Source: an uncultured Eubacteriales bacterium
GTDB taxonomy: Bacteria; Bacillota; Clostridia; Peptostreptococcales; Anaerovoracaceae
Assembly: GCA_900315485.1 (NCBI GenBank)
Contig: OMZI01000021.1
Coordinates: 1-64,000, forward strand
DNA length: 64,000 nt
Direction of reading: 5' to 3'
The position numbers were made by a program, and so were the translations under genes. Below, in pieces: positions 43,312-52,149 of the stretch. Numbering within the stretch: position 1 is the first letter of the stretch; each line of letters begins with the position of its first letter. A model generated the notes under the pieces. It ran no database searches, was not told the DNA's origin, and worked only from the letters and a program-made list of their open reading frames with translations.

Positions 43312-43974
43312 ATGCGCAACCTCTGGTACGAAAGCACGATGCACAGACAGATAAGGGACAAGCGCTCTGACAGAAAGCGCCGCATTGGTAAGGACATTGA
43401 CCGTTACGGCAAAGATGTCCTTGCTTCGGATGAGCTGAAGCAGGCTTTTGAGCAGACACACCACACCTGGTCGACCGTCGGTGAGCATACTCTCAGAGTC
43501 GCAGCCTCGAGCGTGATGATCAGCTACGCTTTGCGCAAGCTGAATATCAAGGTCAACATACCTGCCGTAATAATCGGTGCACTCTGCCATGACCTCGGCA
43601 TACTCGGAAGAGATACCAAGTTCGAGAACAATAAGGAATGCAGCAGGGAGCATCCGGGCGAGTCGGTAAAGGTCGCAAGAGAGCTGATCCCTGATCTGAC
43701 CGAGCACTCTGCAGATATCATCGAGCGCCACATGTGGCCGGCGGGACAGAGCAAAGCGCCGAATTCCCTTGAAGGTGTTATCGTCTCTGCTGCGGACAAG
43801 TACTCCGCAGTCAAGGATATAGTCAAGGGAAGCGATGTTAAGCACACCGGTGTGAAGAATGTCGCCCATGATCAGGCGGCGTGGCTTAGAGAGCAGAGCC
43901 GCACGCAGACAGAGAAGGTCCGTGAATTCAGCCGCGAGCTGCAGGAAAAAGTCAGAGATCAGATAAATAAGTAG
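43312..43974 (+). CDS. HD-domain phosphohydrolase
   Basis: About 220 residues from ATG 43312 behind AAGGAAAGGTG. The HD metal-binding residues are H in TVGEHTLRVA, HD in LCHDLGILG, and the later H and D in ERHMWPAG and SAADKYSA. It resembles the general HDIG hydrolase type acting on nucleotides or phosphorylated metabolites. The substrate is unknown. The C-terminal 40 residues are charged and helical. Confidence 0.82.
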   Translation: MRNLWYESTMHRQIRDKRSDRKRRIGKDIDRYGKDVLASDELKQAFEQTHHTWSTVGEHTLRVAASSVMISYALRKLNIKVNIPAVIIGALCHDLGILGRDTKFENNKECSREHPGESVKVARELIPDLTEHSADIIERHMWPAGQSKAPNSLEGVIVSAADKYSAVKDIVKGSDVKHTGVKNVAHDQAAWLREQSRTQTEKVREFSRELQEKVRDQINK

Positions 43975-43986
43975 AAGTATATAGCT

Positions 43987-44105
43987 CCGGATGTATCCGG
44001 GTATGAAATAATATATGCGCGTTGCCGCCGGGTAACAGACAGATAATGCATCTGCCTCCATGTCGTTAGGCCATAGAAGACATGGAAGCCGGTGCATATT
44101 TTTTA
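43987..44105 (+). promoter_or_regulatory. Structured leader with attenuator-like terminator
   Basis: Hairpins CCGGA-TGTA-TCCGG (43987-44000) and GTTGCC-gccg-GGTAAC (44021-44036) precede a two-part stem (ATGCA/TGCAT outside CCATGTC/GACATGG; 44046-44097) that runs into six T immediately before the AGGAGG of the SMR scrap. A terminator placed directly against a ribosome-binding site is typical of a riboswitch or attenuator. SMR/Gdx genes are commonly under guanidine riboswitches, but no known class could be matched by eye. It may instead simply terminate the HD gene. Confidence 0.4.
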
Positions 44106-44118
44106 GGAGGAAAATGAT

Positions 44119-44223
44119 ATGGAATGGATAATGCTGCTGTTCAAAGAGAGTATGAGCCTTGCGCAGGCAGGCTGCGTGCTTATGATCGCAGGCGGGATCA
44201 TCGGGCTTAAGCTGCTTGCGTGA
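44119..44223 (+). pseudogene. SMR-type transporter, internally deleted remnant
   Basis: A 34-codon ORF with strong AGGAGG: MEWIM then LLFKESMSLAQAGCVLMIAG and GIIGLKLLA. The end matches the last helix of small multidrug resistance proteins of the SugE/Gdx type, while the first residues resemble an SMR start. About 70 residues between are missing. It could still be translated as a one-helix peptide. Confidence 0.5.
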
Positions 44224-44487
44224 GGGGGAGTTTTTGTGATTGGTGTGCATTTTTTGAAATAACCTCAAAAAATGTACACCAAAACCAGAAGAGTATCAGC
44301 AAAATATCATTAAAATGAACAACAAAACAAAAAAGTCCTTCGGAGGTATGCCATGTCACATCGAAAAGAACTGCGGCATGATGATATAATAATGATGTAA
44401 TCAACCGGAGATGATGCTGAGATAGTGTCAACTGATCTATTGAAACAGCGATAGGCATACGCCGTATGCTGAACGAGGAGGCAAATA
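44224..44487. other. Intergenic stretch with a long hairpin
   Basis: No gene. The hairpin at 44240-44282 has 18-base arms (TTGGTGTGCATTTTTTGA and a near-perfect complement). It could be a terminator or the trace of a small palindromic element. The last 30 bp hold the ribosome-binding site of the D-aminoacylase gene. Confidence 0.5.
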
Positions 44488-46071
44488 ATGAAGACGTTGT
44501 TTAAAGGCGGAACTATCTATGACGGAACCGGCGCAAGGCCGTATACCGGCGATGTGCTTATCGAGGACGACAGGATACTGAAGGTCGGAAAGAACCTCAG
44601 GAGCAAGGCGGACAAGGTCATCGACCTTAAGGGCAAGCAGATATGCCCGGGCCTTATAGACGCTCATTCACACAATGATTTCTTCTATGACTATGAGGAT
44701 GCGGAGAAGTACTATAAGCCTTTCATCGAGCAGGGAATCACGACACAGATAACAGGCAACTGCAGCTTCTCTCCGTTCGGCATCGATCCGGACACACCGT
44801 TCAGGGACAAGGTCGGCGGCGGTCTCTTCGACGCCAAGGCGCCGTGCAGCTTTGCTGAATTCAAGAAGCGCGCGGAAGGCAACCTGTTTGTGAACATGGT
44901 CCCGCTGATCGGACAGGGCTCGGTCCGTGCAGGAATGACAGGATATGATCCGGCGCCGTATACACCGGAGCAGATCGAGAAGGAGCTCGCACATGTGCGT
45001 GAGGCCATGGAGGGCGGCGCATTCGGAGGCTCGCTCGGGTTCATGTATGAGCCTGACCGCTATGCACAGAAGGATGAGATATATGCTTTTGCCCGTGAGA
45101 TAGCGAAGTATGACGGTATTGTCACCATCCATCCGAGGGCATGCTCCATCGTAAGTGCGGATTATCCACTGATCACCAGGAAGTCCCACCTCGAAATGGG
45201 ACTCGACGAGGCAGTCGAGATCATGCACGAGACGGGCTGCAGGATGGAATACAGCCACCTCATCTTCACCGGTCAGAGGAGCTGGAAGCTTCTCGACAAG
45301 ATGCTCACTACATTCTACCGTGAGCGCATGAAGGGCAACCCGATCGCGTTCGACAACTATGCGTTCCACTACGGAGCATCGGTAATCACGGTCGTTTTCC
45401 CTGAGTGGTATGCACAGCTCAGCAAGGAGGAGGCGGCAAAGCCTGCCAACAGAAAGAAGCTCGAGATGACGATACTCATGTACCGCAAGGTGCTCGGCAT
45501 CGACTGGGACGACATGGTAGTTGCATATATTTCTGATGAACATCCTGAATATGAGGGCAAAACGATCCCGCAGTGCGCTGCTGAAGAGGGCCTCGATAAT
45601 CTCGACATGTACCTCAAGCTCGTAGACCTGTCTGACAGAGCAGGCAGCATCTACCTCGGCAAGTACTACAATGCGGATATCGTACGCCGCCTGATGAACG
45701 ATGAACTCTCCGTATTCATGACTGATGCGTGGGTAGAGGAGAAGGGCCTTCAGAACATAGCTGCATTCCAGACCTTCCCGCAGTTCTTCCTGCTGGCTAT
45801 GAAGGATGGGATCCCTATCCAGAAGGTTGTCCGCAAGATGACCGGTCTCACTGCTGACCGCTACCAGATCCCTGAGAGAGGATACCTGAAGCCGGGATAT
45901 AAGGCAGACATCACTGTCATCGACCTCGACCACATGAAGGTCAATGAGGACAAGCCTGACTTCAGACCTGAGGGTATCGAGTACGTATACGTAAACGGTC
46001 AGCCTGTACTGGAAGAAGGAAAGTACGTAGGAGGAAAGTCCGGAGAAGTAGTGCTTAAGCCTAAGAAGTAA
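44488..46071 (+). CDS. N-acyl-D-amino-acid deacylase (D-aminoacylase family)
   Basis: 527 residues of the amidohydrolase superfamily. The metal-binding H-x-H is DAHSHND (H60, H62), with later ligands in IHPRACS and SHLIFTGQR, and the D-aminoacylase ending PGYKADITVIDLDH. It hydrolyses N-acyl-D-amino acids to D-amino acids and the acid. AGGAGG precedes the start. A shared terminator separates it from the convergent TrpB gene. Confidence 0.85.
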   Translation: MKTLFKGGTIYDGTGARPYTGDVLIEDDRILKVGKNLRSKADKVIDLKGKQICPGLIDAHSHNDFFYDYEDAEKYYKPFIEQGITTQITGNCSFSPFGIDPDTPFRDKVGGGLFDAKAPCSFAEFKKRAEGNLFVNMVPLIGQGSVRAGMTGYDPAPYTPEQIEKELAHVREAMEGGAFGGSLGFMYEPDRYAQKDEIYAFAREIAKYDGIVTIHPRACSIVSADYPLITRKSHLEMGLDEAVEIMHETGCRMEYSHLIFTGQRSWKLLDKMLTTFYRERMKGNPIAFDNYAFHYGASVITVVFPEWYAQLSKEEAAKPANRKKLEMTILMYRKVLGIDWDDMVVAYISDEHPEYEGKTIPQCAAEEGLDNLDMYLKLVDLSDRAGSIYLGKYYNADIVRRLMNDELSVFMTDAWVEEKGLQNIAAFQTFPQFFLLAMKDGIPIQKVVRKMTGLTADRYQIPERGYLKPGYKADITVIDLDHMKVNEDKPDFRPEGIEYVYVNGQPVLEEGKYVGGKSGEVVLKPKK

Positions 46072-46130
46072 ACAGAGGAACAGGCAGATGCCGTAAGGTG
46101 ATGCCTTAATAATGAATAAAATATGAATAA

Positions 46131-46187
46131 ACGGAAAGCATCTGCTCCCTCCTGCGATGGCAGTGAGAAGGGCAGATGCTTTTCCGT
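46131..46187. terminator. Bidirectional terminator
   Basis: ACGGAAAGCATCTGC pairs with GCAGATGCTTTTCCGT around a 26-base loop, between convergent genes. Confidence 0.75.
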
Positions 46188-46221
46188 GTATCAGAAAGGT
46201 AATTACTCTGGATTATGTATA

Positions 46222-47589
46222 TTATTCTTCAGGCTGCGGCGGAACGAATGCGAGTCCCTTTGCCAGGTCTTCATCGGTAGGGATGTAGTCAGTCATCGTA
46301 CCGTCGTTGAACTGCTGATAAGCCAGCAGGTCGAAGTATCCTGTTCCGGAGAGGCCAAAGAGGATGACTTTTTCTTCACCTGATTCCTTGCACTTCAGGG
46401 CCTCATCTATAGTTGCCTTGATGGCATGGCTGCTTTCAGGAGCAGGCAGGATGCCTTCTGCGCGGGCAAATACTTCAGCTGCTTCGAACACCTCGGTCTG
46501 CTCATAGGCGACAGCTTCCATCAGTCCCTGATCGTACAGCTCTGAAAGGATAGTGCTCATTCCGTGGAATCTCAGACCGCCTGCGTGTATAGGCGAAGGC
46601 ATGAAGCCGTTTCCGAGGGTGTACATCTTTGCGAGCGGGCATACTTTGCCGGTGTCGCAGAAGTCGTACAGGTATTTTCCTCTTGTAAAGCTCGGACAGG
46701 ATGCAGGCTCAGCTCCGATGATTCTGTAATCCTTCTCGCCTCTGAGCTTCTCTCCCATAAATGGTGCGATCAGACCGCCGAGATTGGATCCGCCGCCTGT
46801 ACATCCGATGATTATGTCAGGGGTGACGCCGAGCTTCTCAAGAGCCTTGTGGGCTTCGAGTCCGATCACGCTCTGGTGAAGAAGCACCTGATTCAGCACG
46901 CTTCCGAGGACGTATCTGTAACCTTCTCTTGTAACTGCGGCTTCAACGGCTTCCGAGATGGCGCAGCCAAGGCTTCCACCTGTTCCCGGGAACTCTGCGA
47001 GGATCTTCTTTCCTACTTCAGTTGTATCCGAAGGGGATGCTGTTACCTCGGCGCCGTATGTTCTCATTACCTCACGGCGGAAAGGCTTCTGCTCGTATGA
47101 AGTCTTGACCATGAATACCTTGCAGTCGAGGCCGAAATATGCGCACGCCATCGACAGAGCTGTTCCCCACTGTCCTGCGCCTGTTTCGGTTGTCACGCCC
47201 TTGAGTCCCTGCTTCTTAGCATAGTATGCCTGCGCAGCGGCTGAGTTGAGCTTGTGACTTCCGGAAGTGTTGTTTCCCTCGAACTTGAAATAGATCTTAG
47301 CAGGTGTTCCGAGCACCTTCTCCAGATTGTAAGCACGGACCAGCGGCGACGGTCTGAAGGTCTTGTAGTAATCTCTAATTTCTTCAGGAATCTCAAAGAA
47401 TCTTGTATCGTTGTCGAGTTCCTGCTTTACAAGTTCTGAACAGAATACACCTTCCAGCTCTTCAGCTGTCATAGGCTGCATTGTTCCCGGATTGAGCAGC
47501 GGAGCAGGTTTCTTCTCCATGTCTGCTCTCAGGTTGTAGTAATGTGTAGGGAGTTCTTCCTCTGTCAGATAGGTGCGGTAATTTTCCAT
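46222..47589 (-). CDS. trpB: TrpB-like (TrpB2) tryptophan synthase beta chain
   Basis: 455 residues, longer than TrpB1 and typical of the TrpB2 class. PLP lysine in NNTSGSHKLNSA (K113), then TETGAGQWGTALSMACAYFG, the phosphate-binding GCTGGGSNLGG and GLSGTGYFD. TrpB2 makes tryptophan from indole and serine, or salvages indole. No trpA or other trp gene is nearby. It is preceded by a T-box leader with a UGG specifier, so it is induced when tRNA-Trp is uncharged, which supports the substrate assignment. Confidence 0.9.
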   Translation of the reverse strand: MENYRTYLTEEELPTHYYNLRADMEKKPAPLLNPGTMQPMTAEELEGVFCSELVKQELDNDTRFFEIPEEIRDYYKTFRPSPLVRAYNLEKVLGTPAKIYFKFEGNNTSGSHKLNSAAAQAYYAKKQGLKGVTTETGAGQWGTALSMACAYFGLDCKVFMVKTSYEQKPFRREVMRTYGAEVTASPSDTTEVGKKILAEFPGTGGSLGCAISEAVEAAVTREGYRYVLGSVLNQVLLHQSVIGLEAHKALEKLGVTPDIIIGCTGGGSNLGGLIAPFMGEKLRGEKDYRIIGAEPASCPSFTRGKYLYDFCDTGKVCPLAKMYTLGNGFMPSPIHAGGLRFHGMSTILSELYDQGLMEAVAYEQTEVFEAAEVFARAEGILPAPESSHAIKATIDEALKCKESGEEKVILFGLSGTGYFDLLAYQQFNDGTMTDYIPTDEDLAKGLAFVPPQPEE

Positions 47590-47600
47590 TGCTGTAGTTC

Positions 47601-47962
47601 TCCTTTCATGAATCGGTTTACTGCCCGGAAAGGAGACTTTCTATAAAAAATACTCCTGTCCCGGCAAAATAGTTTTGCTGGGACAAGAGTATGTCATATC
47701 AAATCAACATAAATTTATCTCTTGCGGTGCCACCCGGCTTGACAGAGTCGCCTCTGCCCACTCACTGCGTACCAACATACGCATCATTTGTTAACGAAGT
47801 TTTCTCTCCGTCTCCCATACTGACCTGCGTCCCTTTCCTGTCGCCCTCAGGAGTCCATTCAGCTCCGCCTCCGCATGCTGCCCTCTCACCGCCGGCAGCT
47901 CGCTCATATGCAAGCATCGAAGCCTACTCACTCTCCATCTCTGGTTTGTTCAGTATTAAGTT
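47601..47962 (-). promoter_or_regulatory. T-box leader, tRNA-Trp specific
   Basis: On the minus strand the T-box GGGTGGCACCGCAAG lies at 47735-47721. The specifier is UGG (47857-47855), followed by A, in CTGAA-UGG-ACTCC near the end of Stem I. A terminator (47692-47650, long stem ending in six T) competes with the antiterminator. TrpB starts 60 bp after it. UGG is the tryptophan codon. Confidence 0.9.
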
Positions 47963-47969
47963 GATACAT

Positions 47970-47998
47970 ACATTAGCATCGGAAAGAGGGGCTGTCAA
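47970..47998 (-). promoter_or_regulatory. Promoter of the T-box/trpB unit
   Basis: TTGACA (47998-47993), 17-bp spacer, TAATGT (47975-47970) on the minus strand. Confidence 0.65.
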
Positions 47999-48000
47999 TA

Positions 48001-48272
48001 CAATTTGGGCAAGTTTTTGCACAAATACACAAATATCCGCCGGAAAGAGGCAAAAAAGAGGACGGTATTTGGCAAAAACCACAAACAGGTTCCGGCAGAC
48101 GGAATATGGCGAGATGTAGGAAGATTAGGGGCCGAGGTAAGATGATTGCAATATGTGCAGAAATACAGAGCGGCTTATGATATGATTAACCCGTCTTGAA
48201 ACGATTTGCACTGCGGGCACGAACCGGCTGAATGCGGTGAGCCTGCAGATCATACAGAGAAGGGAAACGGAA
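48001..48272. other. Upstream region of galT
   Basis: No gene. AT-rich, with no clear regulatory motif. The ribosome-binding site GAAGGGA is at its end. Confidence 0.4.
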
Positions 48273-49754
48273 ATGAACGCAGTAAAAGCACTTACCGGTT
48301 ATGCATTGTCCAGAGGACTGATCGAAGAATGCGAATGCATCTGGGCGATGAACACGATCATCGATGTTCTCGGAGCTGATGACGTACCGGAAATAGAAGT
48401 TCCTGACGATGCAGAGCTCAGCGTCATCCTCGATGCACTGACGGATTTTGCATATGAGAACGGCACTCTGAAGGAGAACTCAGTTGTCTACAGAGACCTC
48501 TTCGATACAGAGATCATGGGCAGGCTCACACCGAGGCCGGCACAGGTAATAAGTGAGTTCGGGGCAAAATACGCTGAGAGTCCTGAGACTGCTACTGAGT
48601 GGTACTATGAGTTCAGTCAGGATACCAACTATATAAGAAGAGACCGCATCCGCAAGGATGTGAAGTGGGTCGCTCCGACAGAGTACGGCGACCTCGATAT
48701 AACGATCAACCTGTCCAAGCCGGAGAAGGACCCGAAGGCTATAGCTGCTGCCCGCAACATGCCTGCATCCGTCTATCCGAGATGCCAGCTGTGCGCTGAA
48801 AATGAGGGCTACGCAGGCAGAGTCAATCACCCTGCAAGACAGAACCACAGGATAGTTCCTATCACGATCAACGGATCGGACTGGTTCCTTCAGTATTCGC
48901 CTTACGTTTACTACAACGAGCACTGCATCTGTTTCAACCGTGAGCATACACCGATGAAGATAGACCGCGCGTGCTTCTCCAAGTTGCTCGACTTTGTCCG
49001 CCAGTTCCCGCACTACTTCGTAGGCTCGAACGCTGACCTGCCGATCGTAGGCGGATCCATTCTTGCGCATGATCACTTCCAGGGAGGACACTATACTTTT
49101 GCGATGGCAAAAGCGCCTGTTGAGACACCGTTCGTGTTCAGCGGCTACGAAGATGTTGAGGCCGGGATCGTAAAGTGGCCGATGTCTGTCGTAAGGATCA
49201 GCTCGGAAGACCCTGAAAGACTTATAGACCTGGCAGATAAGGTCCTCGGAAAGTGGAGAGCATACACCGATGAAGAGGCCTTCATCTACGCTGAGACAGA
49301 CGGGACTCCGCACAACACGATCACACCGATCGCAAGAAGACGCGGTGACAAGTATGAGCTCGACCTGGTGCTCAGAAACAACATCACGACGGAAGAGCAT
49401 CCGCTCGGCGTATATCACCCACACGCAGAGCTCCATCACATCAAGAAGGAGAACATCGGCCTCATCGAGGTAATGGGACTGGCTGTGCTGCCGGCAAGGC
49501 TTAAGGACGAGCTGAGGGCTGTCGCTGACTGTCTTGCAGCCGGCGGAGACCTCAGAGCTGATGAGATGACAGCCAAGCACGCTGACTGGGCTGAGGAGTT
49601 CAGCGGCAGATACGAAATAACTGCAGACAATGCTCTGGATATCGTGCAGAAGGAGACCGGAATCGTATTCTCGAAGGTCCTTGAGCACGCCGGCGTATAT
49701 AAGAGGGATGAAGCCGGAAGAGAGGCTTTCCTGAGATTCCTGCAGACTGTTTAG
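48273..49754 (+). CDS. galT: UDP-glucose--hexose-1-phosphate uridylyltransferase, class II
   Basis: 493 residues from ATG 48273 behind GAAGGGA. This is the longer Bacillota-type GalT. Motifs: YPRCQLCAENEGYAGR, the nucleotide-binding INGSDWFLQYSPY, and the active-site histidines in GGSILAHDHFQGGHY. It moves UMP between glucose-1-P and galactose-1-P in the Leloir pathway. No galK or galE lies nearby; the next gene has its own riboswitch-controlled leader. Confidence 0.93.
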   Translation: MNAVKALTGYALSRGLIEECECIWAMNTIIDVLGADDVPEIEVPDDAELSVILDALTDFAYENGTLKENSVVYRDLFDTEIMGRLTPRPAQVISEFGAKYAESPETATEWYYEFSQDTNYIRRDRIRKDVKWVAPTEYGDLDITINLSKPEKDPKAIAAARNMPASVYPRCQLCAENEGYAGRVNHPARQNHRIVPITINGSDWFLQYSPYVYYNEHCICFNREHTPMKIDRACFSKLLDFVRQFPHYFVGSNADLPIVGGSILAHDHFQGGHYTFAMAKAPVETPFVFSGYEDVEAGIVKWPMSVVRISSEDPERLIDLADKVLGKWRAYTDEEAFIYAETDGTPHNTITPIARRRGDKYELDLVLRNNITTEEHPLGVYHPHAELHHIKKENIGLIEVMGLAVLPARLKDELRAVADCLAAGGDLRADEMTAKHADWAEEFSGRYEITADNALDIVQKETGIVFSKVLEHAGVYKRDEAGREAFLRFLQTV

Positions 49755-49849
49755 GATGTGCTAAAAACACTGAATTGTACTGAAAAATATGTCAGACAAT
49801 ATCAACGAACTGCTTGACATCACTGGTTGTATATGATTAAGTTGTAAAC

Positions 49850-49977
49850 GACCAAATAGGGAGTAGCTGGCGCAGAAATGCGTGACATATTTCGTCAATA
49901 CGGGAAAGATACCCCGGAATATGTTCGAAGTAGCGAGACTTTTGCCGTCGTTTTGCGGTGAAAGTCTCTTTTTATAA
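49850..49977 (+). promoter_or_regulatory. yybP-ykoY manganese riboswitch with terminator
   Basis: Conserved blocks of the Mn2+ riboswitch are present in order: GGGAGTAGC (49859-49867), TTCGTCAATACGG (49891-49903), a CCCCGG stretch, and AGTAGCGAGACTTTTGCC (about 49929-49946). The 3' block leads into the terminator GAGACTTT/AAAGTCTC plus TTTTT (49935-49975). The next gene, 70 bp downstream on the same strand, is a Na/Pi-cotransporter family protein. High Mn2+ should favour read-through. Confidence 0.83.
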
Positions 49978-50047
49978 ACAGCGCCTGTCCGGTGCGTATG
50001 CCGGGATCGAAGGCTGCAGAAAGGTATAAAAAGGGTTTAAGTAATAT

Positions 50048-51805
50048 ATGGATTTTACTAACATTATTTCGCTTCTCGGCGGAGTAGCGTGCTTCCTCTT
50101 CGGAATGTCCGTAATGGGAGACTCGCTCAAGAAAGTAGCCGGAAGCAAGATGGAGATGGTCCTGTACAAACTGGCAGGCAACCCTGTCAAGGGTATCCTG
50201 CTCGGAACAGGAGTAACAGCAGTTATCCAGTCTTCATCTGCGACATCTGTCATGGTCGTCGGCTTCGTCAACTCGGGGATGATGAAAGTCCGTCAGGCCA
50301 TAGGCGTCGTTCTCGGAGCCATCCTCGGTACGAGTATCACCGGATGGATCCTCGCACTGAACAGCATCGGCGGCGGATCGAGCGTAGCATCCTACTTCAG
50401 CACTGAAGTGCTTACAGGAGTTGTGGCTCTCTTCGGTATCATTCTGTGGATGTTCGCCAAGAAGACTTCCTCCAAGAATGTAGGCGGGATCATGATGGGC
50501 TTTGCGGTCCTGATGTATGGAATGAGCATGATGTCAGGCTCTATCGCACCTCTGAGAGAGGATCCGAAATTTATCGATATGCTGACAAGCTTTTCCAACC
50601 CTATCCTGGGTGTTCTTGTAGGTCTTCTGATCACTGCAGTGATCCAGAGCGCAAGTGCTGCTGTAGGTATTCTTCAGGCACTTGCCATGACCGGAGCTGT
50701 ACAGTTCGACATGGCGTTTCCGATCCTGATGGGTATCGGAATCGGTGCATCTGTACCGGTAATGCTCAGTGCTCTCGGAGCCAGCACCAACGGCAAGAGA
50801 ACAGCGTTTGTATATCTCATCATAGATGTACTCGGTGCAGTAATAGTCGGATCGCTTTTCTATATTCTTAATGCGATAATCGGATTCAGCTTCATGCACC
50901 AGACAATGACGATGGTTGCGATCGCTCTTACCAACACTCTCTACAGGCTGGCTGTCGTGATAATTCTTGCACCTGCTATCGGACTGCTCGAAAAGATCGT
51001 TATCGCAATATTTCCGGAGAGCGAGGAGGCGGCTGCCGAGCAGGCAGACATGGACAGACTCGAGTCCAGATTCCTTAACCACCCTGCACTGGCTATCGCT
51101 CAGAGCAGAACCGTAATCGACTCAATGGCTGAGAAGACGCTCGAGAGCGTTAAAGAGGCTCTGGCCATCAGACAGGAATTCAGCAAGACAGGTCTCAAGA
51201 GAGTACTCGAACTTGAAGGCGTGATCGACAGATATGAAGACAAGCTGGGAACATATATTTTCAAGATCACTTCAGCAAACCTCGATGATGAACAGTCAAG
51301 AGACGTCAACAAGTATCTCAGAGTACTTTCGGATTTTGAGAGAATGTCCGACCACGCGAGAAATATCGGCGAAGCGGTTCAGGAGATCCAGGACAAGAAG
51401 GTCAATTTCTCTGCAATGGCTGATAAGGAGCTCCGTGTTCTTGAAAACGCGATCGGTGATATCACAGATATGACTATCAAGGCGTTTATCAACAATGACA
51501 GAACTCTGGCTTTGAGAATAGAGCCGCTTGAAGAGGTAGTCGATGACCTCTGTGACGAAATCAAGGCTAACCACATAGAGAGAGTCAGCCGTCAGGAATG
51601 TACTCTTGAGAACGGATTTGTATTCAACGATCTTCTGACTGACTACGAGAGAATCTCAGATCACTGCAGCAATATCGCCGTGGATATTATCGAATCCGGT
51701 CCGGAAGGTATCAAGCTTCATGAGTATCACATGAAGCACGATTACAGATCGGATGAGGAATTCCAGAAGTACTTCAGTGAGTACAAGGAGAAATATTCAT
51801 TCTAG
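50048..51805 (+). CDS. Na/Pi-cotransporter family protein, Mn-riboswitch linked
   Basis: 585 residues, same architecture as the protein at 30070: duplicated QSSSATSVMVVGFVNSG and QSASAAVGILQALAM in the membrane half, then a PhoU-like helical half (YLRVLSDFERMSDHARNIGE, DLLTDYERISDHCSNIAVDI). The second repeat has QSAS where the paralogue has QSSS. It is preceded by a Mn2+ riboswitch, not Pho boxes, and has no phoBR partners. Family knowledge says phosphate transport; the control suggests a link to manganese, possibly export or Mn-phosphate balance. That is inference. Confidence 0.88.
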   Translation: MDFTNIISLLGGVACFLFGMSVMGDSLKKVAGSKMEMVLYKLAGNPVKGILLGTGVTAVIQSSSATSVMVVGFVNSGMMKVRQAIGVVLGAILGTSITGWILALNSIGGGSSVASYFSTEVLTGVVALFGIILWMFAKKTSSKNVGGIMMGFAVLMYGMSMMSGSIAPLREDPKFIDMLTSFSNPILGVLVGLLITAVIQSASAAVGILQALAMTGAVQFDMAFPILMGIGIGASVPVMLSALGASTNGKRTAFVYLIIDVLGAVIVGSLFYILNAIIGFSFMHQTMTMVAIALTNTLYRLAVVIILAPAIGLLEKIVIAIFPESEEAAAEQADMDRLESRFLNHPALAIAQSRTVIDSMAEKTLESVKEALAIRQEFSKTGLKRVLELEGVIDRYEDKLGTYIFKITSANLDDEQSRDVNKYLRVLSDFERMSDHARNIGEAVQEIQDKKVNFSAMADKELRVLENAIGDITDMTIKAFINNDRTLALRIEPLEEVVDDLCDEIKANHIERVSRQECTLENGFVFNDLLTDYERISDHCSNIAVDIIESGPEGIKLHEYHMKHDYRSDEEFQKYFSEYKEKYSF

Positions 51806-51816
51806 ATAATATAGCG

Positions 51817-51981
51817 GCCTGTATATATATCCTTCAGGCTATAATTCTCGAAGAGCTTTTCGCATCATTTTTGCATCCTTACGGGTTGCCCGCTCTTCTG
51901 CGAACCAGTCACAAGGGGAACCGCTTGCGGTGGATTCCTTATGACAGATAGCCTTCCGGATATATATACAGGCTACTTTTT
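51817..51981 (+). ncRNA. Three-way-junction RNA or elaborate terminator
   Basis: A 16-bp perfect stem (51817-51832 with 51958-51973), a 3x3 internal loop, and a further 7 bp (51836-51842 with 51948-51954) close a 105-base apex. The apex holds two arms: GAAGAGC/GCTCTTC (51850-51898) containing CGGG-ttg-CCCG, and GTCACAAGG/CCTTATGAC (51908-51945) capped by CCG-CTTG-CGG. TTTTT follows the stem. No known class is recognised. It may be a small RNA, the leader of ftsH, or the terminator of the gene before. Confidence 0.55.
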
Positions 51982-52149
51982 ATTAAGAAGATTATGTGTA
52001 TATTGGCCCGTGACGATTGAAGAGTGTGGAACCGGGTGCTATCATTCATCTGTATCAGACAGCTGACTATGAGCCGGGGCACAATTCAGCCCTGTGTTTT
52101 TCAGTAATAGGACAACTAGATAATAAATGTATAAGAGAGGAAATACTTT

